NCBI GenBank assembly: GCA_948441955.1
Contig: CAOJQZ010000046.1
Coordinates: 1-19,928 of the forward strand
Reading direction: 5' to 3'
DNA from: an uncultured Lachnospiraceae bacterium
Lineage (GTDB): Bacteria > Bacillota > Clostridia > Lachnospirales > Lachnospiraceae
DNA length: 19,928 nucleotides
Positions within the stretch are counted from its first letter, which is position 1; every line of letters starts with the position of its first letter. The notes under the pieces were generated by a model. The model was not told the origin of the DNA. It did not search any database and saw nothing but the letters and a program-made list of their open reading frames with translations. This document shows, piece after piece, positions 4,475-11,988 of the stretch. The position numbers and the translations under genes are program-made.

Positions 4475-4512
4475 AAAGGCGGCAGCAGTCCCCCGAGACC
4501 AGCTGCCTTTTA
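4475..4512 (+). terminator. Hairpin terminator just upstream of terS (second copy of the shared hairpin)
   Basis: GGCAGC-A-GTC (4481-4490) pairs with GAC-CA-GCTGCC (4497-4507), with outer AAAG/CTTT support, then TTTTAT. Stem bases match the hairpin at 2911-2937 in all but one position while the loops differ. A TATAAT at 4511-4516 directly after it lacks a -35 and might serve as an activator-dependent late promoter; this is a weak suggestion. Confidence 0.65.
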
Positions 4513-4541
4513 TAATACAGATATGAATTGAAGGTGGTGAA

Positions 4542-5006
4542 GTGGCAGGTTATGAGAACATAAAAAATAAAGGTTTTGATTATCGAAGCACGGGCGAACT
4601 ACGGGAAATTAGTTCAAGAGGCGGTAAAGCAAGCGGTGAAATAAGACGTAGAAAAGCCAATTTCCGTAAAACTTTAAATACGCTTTTAACCACAGAAATA
4701 GATACAGATATAACATCGGTTTTAGAGGCTCTTGGTGTAGACAGCACTTTGGAATCAGCTATGCTGATGTCCATGATAAAAGCAGCGCTTGAAGGAGATG
4801 TCAAGGCTGCTTATTTTGTTGCACAATACGCCGGCCAGAGCGATAAACCAGAGGAAGACATTAAGAACCGCGAAGCGGATACAGAGCTAAAGCAGGCAAG
4901 AAAACAAGCTGTAACAGGCGAAAATGAGACAGAGGAGGCTCTTGATAAGCTGGACAGCATCCTAAAGGAGATGCGTGAGAATGCAATTAAGCAGGAAACA
5001 GAATAA
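4542..5006 (+). CDS. terS: Terminase small subunit (KGG-type), DNA recognition for packaging
   Basis: A 154-residue protein. Residues 15-42 hold the basic SRGGKASGEIRRRKANFRKTL segment characteristic of one family of small terminase or terminase-associated proteins in Firmicute phages; the middle is helical with AALEGDVKAAYFVAQYAG, and the end is a charged helix. Small terminases bind the packaging site and load the large subunit. The start is GTG at 4542, preceded by AAGGTGGTGA; no ATG fits better. It overlaps terL by 26 bases, and position next to an unmistakable large terminase is the main support. The packaging site itself is not identifiable by eye; in this phage class it often lies in or beside this gene. 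Confidence 0.8.
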   Translation: MAGYENIKNKGFDYRSTGELREISSRGGKASGEIRRRKANFRKTLNTLLTTEIDTDITSVLEALGVDSTLESAMLMSMIKAALEGDVKAAYFVAQYAGQSDKPEEDIKNREADTELKQARKQAVTGENETEEALDKLDSILKEMRENAIKQETE

Positions 5007-6309
5007 ATATATAGTTAATGCAACACACCGATGGAATATTAAATCCGGTGCAGTCCGTTCAGGTAAATCCTTTGTTGACACAGCGTTTGTTATCCCTTTC
5101 CGCATCAGGGAGAGAGCCGGGAAAGAGGGCTTAAATGTCATTCTTGGTGTATCCAAGGAATCTATAGAGCGAAATGTGTTAAAGCCAATGCGTGAAATTT
5201 ACACAGATAAGCTCATAGGAATAATCAATAACCGAAATATAGCCAGAATATGCGGAGAGGATGTATATTGTCTCGGCGCCGAAAAAATCAGCCAGGTGGC
5301 AAAGATTCAAGGCTCTTCCATAAAGTATTGTTACGGTGATGAGGTTGCCAAATGGAACAAAGAAGTATTCCAGATGTTAAAATCCCGTTTGGACAAGCCC
5401 TATAGCTGCTTTGATGGTTCCTGTAATCCGGAGCATCCGACACACTGGCTTAAGGAGTTTTTAGACAATCCAGAGTTGGATATTTATCTGCAGCAATATA
5501 CTATATTTGACAATCCTTATCTGCCGGAAGAATTTGTACAGCAGCTATGCAAAGAATATGACGGTACGATTTACTATGACCGTCTGATACTTGGCCTGTG
5601 GAAACGGGCAGAAGGAGCTATTTATAAAAAGTTTGCAGATTCGCCGGAATCATTTAAATGTGAGATTGTCAATCGCTGTTCTGAAGGTGCAGAAAAAAAG
5701 CAGTTTCGAAAAATAGATATTGTATCTATCGAGCTGGGCATTGACTTCGGAGGCAGTCAATCCGGACATTCCTTCGTGGCACGGGGATATACAGACAATT
5801 ATAGAGATGTAATTGTGCTAAAATCAAAACGTATCATGAAGAAGGACGAAAAAGAGGATATAGATAGTAATATGCTGGATAAGTTGTTCTGTGATTTCAT
5901 TCAGGAAGTTATAAATAAATATGCTGATTGCAGAAAACGCAACAGACGGATAGAGTACTGCAATGTAGAATCGGTATTCTGGGATAATGCAGAAACTGTT
6001 CTGGGAAATTCTATCAGGAATGCGGTGGAAAAGAGATTTCCGTGGATATCTGTAAAACCTGCAAAGAAAAAGACAATAAATGATCGCATCAGATGCACTG
6101 TCCGGCTCATGGGAGCAGGGCGGTTTTTTATTACAGACGATTGCGAATCGCTTGAAATTGCGCTTTCGGATGCTGTTTGGGACAAGGAAGTCACGGATAA
6201 GGACGAGCGTCTGGATGACGGAAGTACAGATATTGACAGTTTGGATGCATTTGAATATACGATAGAACGAGATATGAAGTACCTGATACAAGAGGTGGAA
6301 GATGATTAA
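4981..6309 (+). CDS. terL: Terminase large subunit, PBSX family ATPase-nuclease
   Basis: A 442-residue packaging motor. The Walker A box is GAVRSGKS (residues 23-30); the Walker B end is YGDE (Asp120, Glu121); a coupling motif GSCNPEHPTHW begins near residue 146. The C-terminal RNase H-like nuclease has its acidic residues in IDFGG (Asp255), FWDN (Asp335) and STDIDSLDAF (Asp417-Asp422). The domain order and size are those of PBSX/XtmB-type terminases. ATP hydrolysis drives DNA into the procapsid and the nuclease cuts the concatemer. Start choice: ATG 4981, with AAAGGAG 10 bases upstream; in-frame GTG 4975 is closer to that site and remains possible (adds two residues). The gene overlaps terS and portal, as usual for an operon. 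Confidence 0.95.
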   Translation: MQLSRKQNKYIVNATHRWNIKSGAVRSGKSFVDTAFVIPFRIRERAGKEGLNVILGVSKESIERNVLKPMREIYTDKLIGIINNRNIARICGEDVYCLGAEKISQVAKIQGSSIKYCYGDEVAKWNKEVFQMLKSRLDKPYSCFDGSCNPEHPTHWLKEFLDNPELDIYLQQYTIFDNPYLPEEFVQQLCKEYDGTIYYDRLILGLWKRAEGAIYKKFADSPESFKCEIVNRCSEGAEKKQFRKIDIVSIELGIDFGGSQSGHSFVARGYTDNYRDVIVLKSKRIMKKDEKEDIDSNMLDKLFCDFIQEVINKYADCRKRNRRIEYCNVESVFWDNAETVLGNSIRNAVEKRFPWISVKPAKKKTINDRIRCTVRLMGAGRFFITDDCESLEIALSDAVWDKEVTDKDERLDDGSTDIDSLDAFEYTIERDMKYLIQEVEDD

Positions 6310-7654
6310 GGGATTTAGTAGAATATGGAGAGGAGTAATGCGGATGCTTGGCTATACCACATTGAAATCAATTGTCGGTAAAGATATAACCTTATCAGAA
6401 GAAATGATAAATGCAATTAATGAGTGGCAGAATATGATGAACGGGCGAGCGGGTTGGGTTGCGGATCCTGTAAAATCTCTTAGGATTGAAGGGGGCATAT
6501 GCAGAGAATTCGCAGATGCGGTGTTGGTTGAGATGGAAACAAATATCAGCAATAAACGCCTTAATAAGATATATCAGGCCGGAATTGCAGACTTGAATGA
6601 AAATCTTCAGGATGGAATAGGATTGGGGTCATTAATTATAAAACCCTTAGGACTTAATGGCGTAGAATTTGTTACACCGGATAAGTTTATACCGATCTCA
6701 TTTGGAGATGCCGGAAAGCCAACGGATGTAGGGTTTCTTTCAGTAAAACGGGCAGGGGAAAACAATTATTATACAAGGTTTGAAAGACATTATTTCACAA
6801 ATGGGAATCTGACGATTGAAAACAAATGTTATCATTCCTATTCCAGTGAATATATTGGAAGGCCGTGTGAGCTCTATGAGGTAGAGGAATGGGCCGATAT
6901 CAATCCGGGTCCGGTAATATTTCCTGGAATGTTACAGATGGACTTTGGATACTATAGAAATCCAATCAAAAATAAGATTGATGGCTCTAAATGTGGAGTA
7001 TCCATTTTCGAATCGGCAAAAGAATTAATAGAAAAAGCGGATATTCAGGGAGCAAGGCTGGATTGGGAATTTGAATCCGGGGAAAGAGCAATACATGCAG
7101 ATGAGCGGGCGCTTAATAAGCATATGAAGCAAGGAAAACTTGGTATGCCAAAGCTCAACAAACGGCTTTACAGGGGGCTGAATATTGAAGACGGGAAAGA
7201 TAAGGAACTTTTAAAAGAATACTCCCCTGATATGCGGGATGAATCCTTTAACCGTGGACTGGAAAGATATTACCGAGATATAGAGTTTAATGTGGGCCTT
7301 GCCTATGGGGATTTATCAGACGTACAATTCGTTGATAAGACTGCTACAGAGGTGAAGGCTTCTAAGGGGCGGAAGTATAACCGTGTTACTATGATACAGA
7401 ACAAGCTTCAGGACTGCCTGGAAGATTTTGCGGCAGGGCTTGCCTTCCATAATGGGCTTTATACATCTGGATATGAATTTAACTGCAACTTCCACGATTC
7501 AATCTTGACAGACGAAGAGACGCAGAGGCAGCAGGACAAGGAGGATGTGGCAGCAGGAATTATGCAGCCGTGGGAGTATAGAGCTAAATGGTATGGAGAA
7601 GATGAAGAAACGGCTAAAAAGATGATTGGAACCCAGGCAGAGGTGATTGAATGA
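6302..7654 (+). CDS. Portal protein (A118/SPP1-like)
   Basis: A 450-residue protein between terL and the minor capsid gene, the standard place for portal. The sequence follows the A118-type portal pattern: an N-terminal helix with W-x-x-MM-x-GRAGW, a GIGLGSLIIKPLG strand pair near residue 107, a clip region with DFGYYRNPIKNKIDGS-x-x-GVSIFESA, and a long C-terminal helix region with YGDLSDVQFVDKTATEVKASKGR, the portal stem-crown signature. The portal forms the dodecameric ring at the capsid vertex through which terminase pumps DNA. ATG 6302 overlaps the terL stop; GAGGTGG (6290-6296) is the ribosome binding site. Confidence 0.92.
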   Translation: MIKGFSRIWRGVMRMLGYTTLKSIVGKDITLSEEMINAINEWQNMMNGRAGWVADPVKSLRIEGGICREFADAVLVEMETNISNKRLNKIYQAGIADLNENLQDGIGLGSLIIKPLGLNGVEFVTPDKFIPISFGDAGKPTDVGFLSVKRAGENNYYTRFERHYFTNGNLTIENKCYHSYSSEYIGRPCELYEVEEWADINPGPVIFPGMLQMDFGYYRNPIKNKIDGSKCGVSIFESAKELIEKADIQGARLDWEFESGERAIHADERALNKHMKQGKLGMPKLNKRLYRGLNIEDGKDKELLKEYSPDMRDESFNRGLERYYRDIEFNVGLAYGDLSDVQFVDKTATEVKASKGRKYNRVTMIQNKLQDCLEDFAAGLAFHNGLYTSGYEFNCNFHDSILTDEETQRQQDKEDVAAGIMQPWEYRAKWYGEDEETAKKMIGTQAEVIE

Positions 7655-9297
7655 CTCAGGGAGAACTTGAGGAAATCCAGGTTCCTATTGAAAAAGTGTT
7701 CCGTGACTTAGAAATCAGAATTATGGACGATATAGTCCGGAGAATCAAGATTAATCGTTTTTCCACAGCATCTGCAGACTGGCAGATAACAAGGCTTCAG
7801 CAATTAGGAATGTCCGAAAAAGAGATTAAGGAATGGGTGCGGATAGCTTTAGAGCTATCAAATGAGGAAATAGACAGAATTTTTTCAGACGAGTTGTATC
7901 GTCAGTATATGGGGCATGGAAAAGCTTATGCGATAAATGGCATGAAACAGATACCCTTCGAAAAAAATCTGCAGTTACAGGCCCTGATAGAAGCGATAAA
8001 AAGGCAGACGAAAGATACATTTTGCAATATGACAAATTCAATGGGATTTGTAAAGGAGAATTTTTCAGGCCAAATACAAGGAATCACGCTCAGTGAGTAT
8101 TATAAAAGAACACTTGACGCCGCTATCATGGATATCCATTCCGGAGCATTCAGTTATCAGGCCGTGTTAAAAAGAACGATTGAGGACATGACAAAAAGCG
8201 GCATTCGCTGGATAGATTATAAGACGAAAATACATAACCGGATAGATGTAGCCGCAAGGCGTGCAGTTATGACCGGTTTCCGGCAGATACAGGGAAAGAT
8301 AAATGAACAGGTTGCACTGGAGCTTGGAACAGACAGCTATGAAGTGACATATCACACAGGGGCCCGTCCTTCCCATCAGTCATGGCAGGGGAAAGTGTGG
8401 ACTATGCAGCAATTAATGAGTGTATGCGGCCTTGGGAGCGTTACAGGACTTCACGGGGCTAACTGCTATCATGATTATAATGCGTTTATACCGGGGGTAT
8501 CGGTACGTACTTATACAGATGAAGAACTGGAAAGAATGATTAAGGACGAAAATACGCCGAAAACATATAATGGCAAAGAATATACTGCATATGAGGCCTT
8601 ACAGCAGCAGAGGAGAATGGAAACGGCCATGAGAAAGACCCGGAGGGATATAAAACTGCTGCAGAGTGGAGATGCCGACAAAGATGCGGTTATAGCGAAG
8701 CAAGCCAGATATCAGCTTCAGATGCAGCAGTATAAAGCATTTTCTAAAGCAATGAAGCTTCCCGAACAAATGGAGAGAGTATATCATGATGGATTAGGAC
8801 GCATTGTAACGGGGAAAGCAACAGAAAAAGAGATACGAGAAGCAAAATATAGGCTTTCATCATCCAAGTCATATAAAAGAAGTTTGGAATATGTCAGAAA
8901 TGGAAAAGCAGGTTTAACAAAGGCAAGAAAGGCCATGCTTGATAAGGTACCAGATATCAATAGTTGGGTTTCCGTAGAAAAAGGTAAATTATCCACAAAA
9001 GATATTGCTTTTCTGTCAGCATATACAAAGCATGAGTTTGCCATATGGGAATCTAAACACGATACCATATTGTGTCACGGTTCTAGGTATCATTGTGATT
9101 TGCCGGATGAAATATACGATTTACTATTATCAGGAAAATATAAGCTTATAGCACATACGCATGTAGATATGGGAATACTAAGCGCATCAGCAGATGACAG
9201 GAACCTATTAAAAATAATCGGCCAGAAGAAAAGTCTGCTTTTGTCAATAGATGGGAGAGAGGTAATATTCTCCCAGAATATGTTTGACAGTGATTAG
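7651..9297 (+). CDS. Minor capsid protein 2 (A118 Gp4-like) with an added C-terminal HxH domain
   Basis: A 548-residue protein. The first about 320 residues match the phage minor capsid protein 2 type: a helical N-terminus, then the GARPSHQSWQGKVW signature near residues 236-249 and a GANCYHDYNAFIPG motif following it. Such proteins sit at the portal vertex inside the capsid. Residues about 330-430 are a charged coiled-coil-like linker. From about 440 a separate compact domain follows, with Glu462/Glu467, a CHGSRYHCDLP strand, and IAHTHVDMGIL-S-ASADDRNLL. The His502-x-His504, then Ser513-x2-Asp516, is close to a JAB/JAMM metal-binding pattern (HxH-x7-S-x2-D) with one extra spacer residue. It could be a protease or an ejected effector. 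ATGA overlap with the portal gene; GAGGTGA is the ribosome binding site. The capsid part is confident; the domain call is tentative. Confidence 0.85.
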   Translation: MTQGELEEIQVPIEKVFRDLEIRIMDDIVRRIKINRFSTASADWQITRLQQLGMSEKEIKEWVRIALELSNEEIDRIFSDELYRQYMGHGKAYAINGMKQIPFEKNLQLQALIEAIKRQTKDTFCNMTNSMGFVKENFSGQIQGITLSEYYKRTLDAAIMDIHSGAFSYQAVLKRTIEDMTKSGIRWIDYKTKIHNRIDVAARRAVMTGFRQIQGKINEQVALELGTDSYEVTYHTGARPSHQSWQGKVWTMQQLMSVCGLGSVTGLHGANCYHDYNAFIPGVSVRTYTDEELERMIKDENTPKTYNGKEYTAYEALQQQRRMETAMRKTRRDIKLLQSGDADKDAVIAKQARYQLQMQQYKAFSKAMKLPEQMERVYHDGLGRIVTGKATEKEIREAKYRLSSSKSYKRSLEYVRNGKAGLTKARKAMLDKVPDINSWVSVEKGKLSTKDIAFLSAYTKHEFAIWESKHDTILCHGSRYHCDLPDEIYDLLLSGKYKLIAHTHVDMGILSASADDRNLLKIIGQKKSLLLSIDGREVIFSQNMFDSD

Positions 9298-9334
9298 CAG
9301 GACATTTTATAATAAATTAAAGGAGATGTTAGAT

Positions 9335-9610
9335 ATGTTAAGCGTGAAAGAGGCGAAGATTCTTGCAAATGAGAAATGTGTACAAATGTTTGGAAAAGAA
9401 TTTTGTAATAAGTACGCAGAGTTTGGCGGAAGTGCATACAGTGAAACAGAGGACAGTGTTGAATTCACTTTCGGAATGAACGACAAAGTGCCGGATAAAC
9501 AGGATAAATGCAGACTTACAGAGGAGCAATACAAATACTGTTTGTGTTTAAAAGTCAGTCGTATGGATGGCAGTATTAGTGTAATAGAAAGCCGCCTTCC
9601 ATTTGTTTGA
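9335..9610 (+). CDS. Unknown 91-residue late-operon protein
   Basis: No family recognised. A small mixed alpha/beta protein beginning MLSVKEAKILANEKCVQMFG, with scattered cysteines that do not form a zinc motif, and a C-terminus that looks like two beta strands (YKYCLCLKVSRMDGSISVIE). The start is ATG 9335: AAAGGAG (9319-9325) is 9 bases away, whereas an in-frame TTG at 9284 overlaps the preceding gene and an ATG at 9326 directly abuts the ribosome binding site. The end of this coding region pairs with the ribosome binding site of the next gene (9592-9600 with 9616-9624), so translation of this gene probably opens the next one. Confidence 0.7.
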   Translation: MLSVKEAKILANEKCVQMFGKEFCNKYAEFGGSAYSETEDSVEFTFGMNDKVPDKQDKCRLTEEQYKYCLCLKVSRMDGSISVIESRLPFV

Positions 9611-9624
9611 TAAAAGGAGGGCGG
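9592..9624 (+). promoter_or_regulatory. Hairpin hiding the ribosome binding site of the 9632 gene
   Basis: CCGCCTTCC (9592-9600) pairs at all nine positions (one G-T) with GGAGGGCGG (9616-9624), which contains the AGGAGG of the next gene. The upstream arm lies in the last codons of the preceding gene, so a ribosome finishing that gene would melt the stem: a translational-coupling device. Confidence 0.55.
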
Positions 9625-9631
9625 TGAAGCA

Positions 9632-9871
9632 ATGACAGAGAGAGGGCTTGAAAACCTTAAAAGCATAGCAAACACAGGAAACGCGGAAAAGTGCCCTTTC
9701 TGCGGCAGCGAAGAAACAGATTATAAATGTTCTATTGTGGATCAGGAAAACAGACTTGGATATATGGATATTTGGTGCAATGGATGCAAAAGAGCTTTCC
9801 ATGTTTCACGCATGGAAATATCTGATGGTATGAAAACTGATGGACAGATACCGGATAGATTAGTATATTAA
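9632..9871 (+). CDS. Small zinc-ribbon protein
   Basis: A 79-residue protein with CPFCGSEE (Cys21/Cys24) and WCNGCKRAFHVSR (Cys49/Cys52), the two knuckles of a zinc ribbon, with a beta-rich segment between them. Zinc ribbons of this kind bind nucleic acid or proteins; no specific role is known in a head operon. AAAAGGAGG (9612-9620) is 11 bases from ATG 9632 and is occluded by the hairpin at 9592-9624. A strong terminator begins immediately at its stop codon, so this is the last gene before a transcriptional break in the head module. Confidence 0.75.
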   Translation: MTERGLENLKSIANTGNAEKCPFCGSEETDYKCSIVDQENRLGYMDIWCNGCKRAFHVSRMEISDGMKTDGQIPDRLVY

Positions 9872-9905
9872 TACCACTCATTTTTAACAGTGAGTGGTAT
9901 TTTTA
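9871..9905 (+). terminator. Strong internal terminator between minor-capsid and scaffold genes
   Basis: ATACCACTCA (9871-9880) pairs perfectly with TGAGTGGTAT (9891-9900) across a ten-base loop, followed by TTTTAT. It lies in the middle of the structural operon, and no good promoter is seen between it and the scaffold gene, so readthrough or antitermination must feed the downstream genes. Confidence 0.8.
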
Positions 9906-9906
9906 T

Positions 9907-9964
9907 GTCCTGCCGTATGACGAGAAACTAGGCAGACCTGACAACATCATGTGGAGCGACCACG
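9907..9964 (+). other. Possible structured leader RNA upstream of the scaffold gene
   Basis: GT-C-CTGCC (9907-9914) pairs with GGCAG-AC (9931-9937) around a loop containing TGACGAGAAAC, and TGTGG (9950-9954) pairs with CCACG (9960-9964) around AGCGA. The 91 bases between the terminator and ATG 9997 hold no good open frame. Position and folding suggest a regulatory or processing element; no known class is matched. Confidence 0.35.
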
Positions 9965-9996
9965 AGAAAAAGCGAAATGAAAGGAAGGATGAAACT

Positions 9997-10554
9997 ATGA
10001 CAAGAAAATTTTTGGAGGACATGGGACTGGAAAAGGAGCAGATTGATAAGATACTGGATGAGAATTCAGCTGATATCGGAAAAGCCAAACAGGACTATGA
10101 CACTCTGAAAGAGGAACATGAGACAACGAAGAATCAGCTTCAGGAGGCGAATAACACGATTGATGGATTCAAGGACTATGAGGAAATCAAAGGGCAGGTT
10201 GAGGAGTATAAGACAAAGTATGAAGCTTCCGAAGCAGAAAAGGCGAAAATCCAGCAGGATTATGAATTCGATGGAAAGCTGGAGGCAGCAGCCAAGAAAC
10301 ACGGGGTAAAGGCATTAAAAGCGGTAAAGCCCTATCTTGATATGAATACTCTTAAAAATTCAAAGAATCAGGATACAGATATTGATGAAGCGTTCAAAGC
10401 TCTGAAAGAAGGAGAAGAGAGCGCTTTTCTTTTTGGCGCTGGTGAGCCCATTAATAACGCTGTGGGACCCACAACACAAAGCGGAGGAGGGGATGCAACA
10501 CTGGCTGCTATGCGTGCCGCCGCCGGACTGCCTCCTGTAGAAGATAAGAAGTAG
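9997..10554 (+). CDS. Capsid scaffolding protein (GP20-like)
   Basis: A 185-residue acidic, helical protein immediately before the major capsid gene. Residues 1-20 (MTRKFLEDMGLEKEQIDKIL) match the opening of the phage GP20 scaffold family; residues about 28-90 form a long coiled coil rich in Lys/Glu, followed by an AAKKHGVKALKAVKPYLD segment and a C-terminal tail with an Ala/Gly-rich end (AAMRAAAGLPP). Scaffolds direct procapsid assembly and then leave. The start is ATG 9997, preceded by GGAAGG; the in-frame ATG at 9949 falls inside a leader stem and has no ribosome binding site. Ends 17 bases before the capsid gene. Confidence 0.88.
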   Translation: MTRKFLEDMGLEKEQIDKILDENSADIGKAKQDYDTLKEEHETTKNQLQEANNTIDGFKDYEEIKGQVEEYKTKYEASEAEKAKIQQDYEFDGKLEAAAKKHGVKALKAVKPYLDMNTLKNSKNQDTDIDEAFKALKEGEESAFLFGAGEPINNAVGPTTQSGGGDATLAAMRAAAGLPPVEDKK

Positions 10555-10571
10555 AAAGGAGAAAATGAACA

Positions 10572-11447
10572 ATGCCAATTGCAAACACAATTACATTAGC
10601 AAAAAATTACACAAGCATCTTAGATGAGGTTTATAAGAATGCGTCCGTAACCGCAGATTTAATTTCGGATTCTTCCATGATGAGAGCGGGGGCAAATGCA
10701 AATGAAATTATTTACCCGCAGCTTACAGTAGGCGGCCTTGGAGACTATGACCGTAATTTTGGTTATACGTCTTCTGCTGTAGATTTGAAATGGAAAACAG
10801 CAACGTTTAACTATGACAGAGGCGCTAAGATTGAAGTTGACGTAATGGACAACGAGGAATCAAGAAACATTGCCTTTACAAGGGCGGGAGCTGAGCTTCA
10901 GCGTACAAGGGTGGCGCCTGAAGCAGATGCGTTTACTTTTGCCACAGTATGCGGATTTGATGGAATCACAAAGAGAGCAGAGACTCTTGCCGATGCAGCC
11001 GCTTTTCTTGCAGCGTTGATTGAGGCCAAAAATAAGATGGATGAGGACGAGGTTCCTGATGAAGGAAGAATTCTTTATGCAACACCTACCCTGATGAACG
11101 GCGTTATGGCCCTGGATACAACAAAATCAAGAGAAATCCTGAACGCATTCAATGTTAAGAAAAAAGTGCCGCAGACACGATTTTATACGGCGATTGACAT
11201 GCTTGACGGAAAAAGCGAGGGTGAAGAGGCAGGACATTATAAGAAAGCAGATACAGCGAAAGACATTAATTTTATTATCGTCCATAAATCGGCAATCATT
11301 AAGTTTGACAAGCATGTAGTATCTAACATTATCCCGGCTGCTTTGAATGCGGATGCAGACGGAGATATACTAAAATACAGAAAATATGGTCTTGTGGATT
11401 ATTATAAGAATAAAGCGGCGGGATTTTATGTTTCATACAAAGAATAG
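10572..11447 (+). CDS. Major capsid protein
   Basis: A 291-residue protein in the expected place after scaffold. It starts MPIANTITLAKNYTSILDEVYK and contains the HK97-fold-like strands and P-loop-like turns seen in the A118-type coat family, including a TATFNYDRGAKIEVDVMDNEES segment around residues 76-97, a central helix bearing APEADAFTFATV, and a C-terminal KYGLVDYYKNKAAGFYVSYK. Hundreds of copies form the icosahedral shell. AAGGAGAAAA (10556-10565) is the ribosome binding site. GC content and codon use are richer than in the 1289-2893 module. No protease is visible nearby and no N-terminal delta domain is evident. Confidence 0.92.
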   Translation: MPIANTITLAKNYTSILDEVYKNASVTADLISDSSMMRAGANANEIIYPQLTVGGLGDYDRNFGYTSSAVDLKWKTATFNYDRGAKIEVDVMDNEESRNIAFTRAGAELQRTRVAPEADAFTFATVCGFDGITKRAETLADAAAFLAALIEAKNKMDEDEVPDEGRILYATPTLMNGVMALDTTKSREILNAFNVKKKVPQTRFYTAIDMLDGKSEGEEAGHYKKADTAKDINFIIVHKSAIIKFDKHVVSNIIPAALNADADGDILKYRKYGLVDYYKNKAAGFYVSYKE

Positions 11448-11457
11448 GAGGCGTAGC

Positions 11458-11598
11458 ATGAGAACAGTAGGGATGACAACAAAGGAAAAGAAAAAGTTCA
11501 ATAAGAAGGAGATTATACAGATTCTCACTGAAAAAGGAATTGACTTTGATGAAAAAGCAAAGTTAGAGGATCTCCTTCCGCTGGTTCCGAAGGAATAA
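11458..11598 (+). CDS. Very small LEM/HeH-like protein (46 residues)
   Basis: A 46-residue lysine-rich protein whose second half, KKEIIQILTEKG-IDFDEKAKLEDLLPLV, has the helix-extended-loop-helix pattern of HeH/LEM/SAP-type DNA-binding units (the known form is IKEKL-x-x-x-G-IxYDxKAKKxEL). Small proteins of this kind commonly sit after the major capsid gene in Firmicute phages and may take part in head completion or be fused to neighbouring proteins in other phages. AGGAGG (11446-11451) gives ATG 11458 its ribosome binding site; a longer frame starting upstream overlaps the capsid gene and lacks one. Confidence 0.7.
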   Translation: MRTVGMTTKEKKKFNKKEIIQILTEKGIDFDEKAKLEDLLPLVPKE

Positions 11599-11604
11599 AA
11601 GTGT

Positions 11605-11988
11605 ATGAAATTATATACGGACAGAGGATTCTATGCGGATTCCTATCTTTTGGGAAGAGCCTCGAAAATACCGGATAAAGAGTTCTTGTATTGGTCAATG
11701 CTTGCATCAGCCATGATAAGAAAATATACGTTTAAACGCATTGACAATATGGAAGATATCCCGGAAGAGGTTCAGATGTGCTGCTGTGAAGTCGCAGAGA
11801 AGCTGTATATGGCCGATATGGCCAAAAGTGAGAACGGATTGATATTACAGAGCTATGAAAATGATGGGGAAAAAGGCGCCTATAAGACAGACGATATGTC
11901 GGATTCGCGGATAAGGCAAAATGTCAACGGCATTATTAAAAGATGGCTGATCCATACAGGATTGATGGACTATGGGGTGATGCAATGA
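11605..11988 (+). CDS. Head-tail connector / head completion protein
   Basis: A 127-residue helical protein, first of the head-tail joining cassette after the capsid. The region LLGRASKIPDKEFLYWSMLASAMIRKYTFKRI and EVQMCCCEVAEKLYM is the two-helix pattern of the gp6-like/YqbG head-tail connectors of A118-type phages. These form a ring under the portal. The three consecutive cysteines (about residues 58-60) are unusual. Ends in an ATGCAATGA overlap with the next gene. Function is from position and helical pattern, so the specific subfamily is uncertain. Confidence 0.75.
   Translation: MKLYTDRGFYADSYLLGRASKIPDKEFLYWSMLASAMIRKYTFKRIDNMEDIPEEVQMCCCEVAEKLYMADMAKSENGLILQSYENDGEKGAYKTDDMSDSRIRQNVNGIIKRWLIHTGLMDYGVMQ

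Noticed and set aside
3587..4530. Exact 12-base repeat AGATATGAATTG at 3587-3598 and 4519-4530, possible attachment or insertion footprint
   Set aside because: Short and AT-rich, with flanks that do not match; plausible by chance in AT-rich DNA, so not used as evidence of insertion.
5824..6291. 155-codon minus-strand open frame opposite terL
   Set aside because: It overlaps conserved nuclease motifs of terL, has no ribosome binding site and gives a low-complexity translation; a shadow frame.
9907..9975. Possible hammerhead ribozyme before the scaffold gene, suggested by GAGAAAC and a stem resembling stem II
   Set aside because: The required CUGANGA core is absent on both strands (nearest are ATGACGA and CTGACAA), so the motif cannot be a standard hammerhead; kept only as an undefined folded leader.
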